Assembly (NCBI RefSeq): GCF_023195925.1
Contig: NZ_JALPRE010000009.1
Span: 124,001 to 188,000 of the forward strand
Source: Aquimarina acroporae
Lineage (GTDB): Bacteria > Bacteroidota > Bacteroidia > Flavobacteriales > Flavobacteriaceae
Direction of reading: 5' to 3'
Length of the DNA stretch: 64,000 nucleotides
Numbering within the stretch: position 1 is the first letter of the stretch; each line of letters begins with the position of its first letter. Below, one piece after another: positions 61,653-64,000 of the stretch. A program made the position numbers and the translations under genes. The notes beneath the pieces were generated by a model that did no database searches, was not told the origin of the DNA, and worked only from the letters and a program-made list of their open reading frames with translations.

Positions 61653-62282
61653 TTATCCAAAAGCTTTTTCAATTACCATTAGTATTGAATAATAAATGTC
61701 AAAGGCAATGAAGTTTTTAACTTCAACAGAGCAGAATTCTTTATCTGGTATGTAGTAAATTTTTTGCGCTATTAGGGAAGTGCTTACATTCCCGTCTAAT
61801 TCAAGTGCATCTACAATTTCTTGAAAATCATCACTATCACTAGAATTTTTTAAGCACTGTATGAACCCACCTCGATAATTAAAAATAAGGATTTCTTCTT
61901 CATTTTTTTTAGGGGTTGATGAAGGGTAAGATTTTTTGTAAGCTTCATGATTCTCATATTCACTTAACTTAATCCAAAGTGAGGTTTTGTTATTTGCAAT
62001 CTTTTTGAATTCGCGAGCGAGTTGAATTGAATTGCTAGAAGGAAGTTTTCTCAAATCAATTGATAAACTTGCAACTTCAGCCAAAAATGTGCGGTAGGTT
62101 TTAATAGAGTCATTACCAAACTTGTAATAACTAAATAAATCATTCTGGAAGGAGTCATATGCTTTTTTGACGATACCTGATTCATCTACATTATGACAGT
62201 AATACGAAGACTGCGCATAAGTTGAATTGGTAGATATGATCAATATAGCGATGATGATCCTACATCTAATCTTAAGGGGCAT
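61653..62282 (-). CDS. Unrecognised exported protein between the mutase genes
   Basis: The 209-residue product has a signal peptide (RCRIIIAILIISTNSTYAQS). The mature part contains two pairs of Cys-bearing segments (YYCHNVDES and KEFCSVEVKN, with FIQCLKN) and a Ser/Lys-rich middle (YKKSYPSSTPKKNEE). I do not recognise it. It lies 89 bases after mutA and 95 bases before the lipoprotein gene, on the same strand as both mutase genes. Confidence 0.68.
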   Translation of the reverse strand: MPLKIRCRIIIAILIISTNSTYAQSSYYCHNVDESGIVKKAYDSFQNDLFSYYKFGNDSIKTYRTFLAEVASLSIDLRKLPSSNSIQLAREFKKIANNKTSLWIKLSEYENHEAYKKSYPSSTPKKNEEEILIFNYRGGFIQCLKNSSDSDDFQEIVDALELDGNVSTSLIAQKIYYIPDKEFCSVEVKNFIAFDIYYSILMVIEKAFG

Positions 62283-62371
62283 TGATTTAGATTTAGTAAT
62301 GTTAATGTATAGGCTAAAATTTATTATTACAGTGCGTGCAAGTTAACAAAAAATCGGGAAATATTAACGAT

Positions 62372-63736
62372 TTATTGCATGTTTTTCTCTATAACCTCAC
62401 TTAATCGCCTTTTTATAACAGGTTCGAGAAGGGTTTTTCTTACATTTTTGGGTTCAAAAACGGGCTTTTGAAGTGTAGGCAAAATTTCTTCTGAATTTTG
62501 ATATTTGTTTGATCCGGTAAGAATGATTTTTTCATTGTCAAAAAGTTCTTGTTCTTTCTGTTGTGACTCTTTGATTTTTCTCTGAATAGTTCCTTCTTTT
62601 AATTGGGCAAGGAAACCACCTCCTTCTTCAATGTTTTTGAATAGGGATAAAGCCTTTTCTGCAAGTTGAGAGGTTAACGTTTCAATATAATATGAGCCTG
62701 AAGCAGGATTGGTAACCAAATCGAAGTAACTTTCATTTTTCAAAATTAATAGTTGATTTATAGAAATTCTGGTACCAAAGTCGTTTTCAAGATTATAAAT
62801 TTCATCATATGGCAAATTTTGTACAAAGTCAGCACCACCGAGAATAGCACTCATGCATTCGGTTGTAGTACGCAACATATTTACATTATAATCTAATATG
62901 GTTTTATTACGTAAAGAAGGGTAGGCGAAAATATAACATTCATCATCAGCATCAAATTCAGCAGCCAAAGAAGCCCAGAGTAAACGAAGTGTCCTTAGTT
63001 TGGCAATTTCGAAAAAATAGTTGCTACCTACAGCTACTTTAAACATAACCTTAGTATTCTTAAGGGGATTATGTTTTTGGTTAGCAAAATGATTTAAATA
63101 TTCATAGGCTTGTGCCAATCCATAAGCCAGTTGCTGAACCATTGTAGCACCGGCATTTTGGTATAAGCTAAGATCAACGCTAATTGTACTTGAAAGCGCA
63201 TCGTTTTTTACAATTTCTTCTAATGATTGGTGGTCTTCTTTTAAGCTCGTAAACCAATTACCAGTTTCTGCGAGGTTATTTATGATATCTGTAAAGACAT
63301 GAATTTTTAAGTCGGTACTTGTAGCAAAAGTGTTCAGTTTTGCTATAAAAGATGGAGAAAGGAAAGCAGTTTGAACAAAAATAGATATTTCTTTATCGAT
63401 ACTTTTGAAAAGTGAGTTTATATCTATTTCTTCATTTCGAATATCAAAAAAAATGCTTTCTGCTCCTTTGTGTATGGCTTTTAGAGCATCTTGATTTCCT
63501 TTAGAGGCATCGCTAACTAAAATTTTCTGAGCATTTTTCCAGGACTGAGGATGGGTAGTGTTCAGGTCAGTTTCAGAAATGTCTTCGGCATGATAAAATG
63601 GTTTAATATCAATACCTTCTAGAGACTTATAGATAAGAGCTTCATTATAATCTGCTCCTTTAAGATCAAATTGAATTTTTTGTTTCCATTCTTTTGCAGA
63701 AACTTTATCAAAACTATCAAATAATGATTTAGTCAT
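62372..63736 (-). CDS. mutA: Methylmalonyl-CoA mutase, small subunit
   Basis: I chose the ATG at 63736 (MTKSLFDSFDKVSAKEWKQKIQFDLKG); the frame starts further upstream inside the next gene. The 454-residue product has the mutase barrel (ATMVQQLAYGLAQAYEYLNHF, VGSNYFFEIAKLRTLRLLWASLA, NMLRTTTECMSAILGGADFVQN, PASGSYYIETLTSQLAEKAL) but no DxHxxG cobalamin domain, typical of the non-catalytic small subunit. It forms a heterodimer with ScpA. Its start overlaps the FtsB-like gene by 8 bases. Confidence 0.92.
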   Translation of the reverse strand: MTKSLFDSFDKVSAKEWKQKIQFDLKGADYNEALIYKSLEGIDIKPFYHAEDISETDLNTTHPQSWKNAQKILVSDASKGNQDALKAIHKGAESIFFDIRNEEIDINSLFKSIDKEISIFVQTAFLSPSFIAKLNTFATSTDLKIHVFTDIINNLAETGNWFTSLKEDHQSLEEIVKNDALSSTISVDLSLYQNAGATMVQQLAYGLAQAYEYLNHFANQKHNPLKNTKVMFKVAVGSNYFFEIAKLRTLRLLWASLAAEFDADDECYIFAYPSLRNKTILDYNVNMLRTTTECMSAILGGADFVQNLPYDEIYNLENDFGTRISINQLLILKNESYFDLVTNPASGSYYIETLTSQLAEKALSLFKNIEEGGGFLAQLKEGTIQRKIKESQQKEQELFDNEKIILTGSNKYQNSEEILPTLQKPVFEPKNVRKTLLEPVIKRRLSEVIEKNMQ

Positions 63737-64000
63737 TTTCTTTGTTTTTTGGTACACTGTCCTCATATTCGATAATGTAGATTTCTTCATTATCTCGTTT
63801 CATGAAATACTCTTCTCGAGCAAATTTTTCTAGTTCACTACTATCTTTAAGAACTTTAATGTTTTTTTGATCTTTAACAATCTCCTTTATGTAGTACTCT
63901 TTATTATTTTCTAATTCTTTTATCTCTTGATCCAATTCTTTATGAATCAACCATGAGTTGGTATCCAGAAATAACATCCAAATAACAAAAAGCAATACAA
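63729..64000 (-). CDS. Septum formation initiator family protein (FtsB/DivIC-like), 5' end outside window
   Basis: The stop is at 63729 and the frame stays open to the window end, so the start lies outside. The visible 90 residues show the end of a membrane segment (VIWMLFLDTNSW), a coiled coil (HKELDQEIKELENNKEYYIKEI) and the conserved KLEKFAREEYFMKRDNEEIY, where AREEYxM is the FtsB/DivIC hallmark. Such proteins join FtsL and FtsQ in the divisome. The 3' end overlaps mutA by 8 bases, an unexpected partner for a division gene but common in this phylum as far as I recall. Confidence 0.85.
   Translation of the reverse strand, partial: VLLFVIWMLFLDTNSWLIHKELDQEIKELENNKEYYIKEIVKDQKNIKVLKDSSELEKFAREEYFMKRDNEEIYIIEYEDSVPKNKEND

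Noticed and set aside
1..64000. Mobile element, prophage, tRNA, rRNA or CRISPR array
   Set aside because: No transposase, integrase, phage structural gene, tRNA-like cloverleaf or spaced identical repeats could be recognised by reading; a computed tRNA and repeat scan would be needed to exclude small cases.

Overview
The window is a 64 kb stretch of AT-rich chromosome from a member of the Bacteroidota, almost certainly a marine Flavobacteriaceae; an Aquimarina-like genus is a guess. The evidence is the gliding gene gldI, STN-type TonB receptors with FecR and an ECF sigma factor, many lipoproteins with a Cys just after a short hydrophobic leader, few Shine-Dalgarno sequences, and promoters of the Bacteroidota vegetative type (TTG, about 19 bases, TAnnTTTG). 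Family-level gene order also fits: parA-parB-DUF5683-dapB-lepB-wbqC, and accA-dnaB. I saw no tRNA, rRNA, insertion sequence, prophage or CRISPR array, and no gene-free gap longer than about 280 bases.

Layout. 1-4.7 kb: a phosphoribosyltransferase fragment, an Hsp15-like S4 protein, an FKBP lipoprotein with calcium-type repeats, a beta-barrel protein and a split transketolase. 4.8-12 kb: tgt, an LptF/LptG permease, a DMT transporter, accA, dnaB and the so-called asparagine synthetase B. 12-30 kb: lipoproteins and enzymes, including an aminotransferase, a TlpA-like protein, two amidohydrolase-fold proteins, a DUF3810 metalloprotease candidate, pepD, a cyclophilin-FKBP fusion, gldI, nrnA, a PhoD-like phosphatase, ndk and a C1 peptidase.

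30.2-39.1 kb is the most interesting region. A TonB-dependent receptor, a FecR anti-sigma factor and an ECF sigma factor lie on the minus strand. Opposite them are three large lipoproteins built from 12 copies of a roughly 85-90-residue, four-cysteine, PKD-like repeat. A bipartite motif (GGGTRGGGTRT, exactly 13 bases, CGTT) stands upstream of fecR-receptor and upstream of each lipoprotein gene. It is a strong candidate for the promoter of this ECF sigma factor and defines a local regulon of four transcription units.

39.2-50.5 kb: a thioesterase, a DciA-like protein, a lipocalin-like lipoprotein, recF, a TPR membrane protein, ribH, mutL, two rhomboids, an EEP nuclease-fold protein, and a tightly coupled AAA-ATPase/TPR-membrane pair of unknown function. 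50.5-57.7 kb (minus): a lipoprotein, then an eight-gene cluster parA-parB-DUF5683-dapB-lepB-lepB paralog-wbqC-DUF6122. The second signal peptidase has lost both catalytic residues. 57.8-64 kb (minus): a DECR-like SDR, then a methylmalonyl-CoA mutase cluster whose two subunit genes are separated by two unrecognised exported proteins, and an FtsB/DivIC-like gene cut by the window end.
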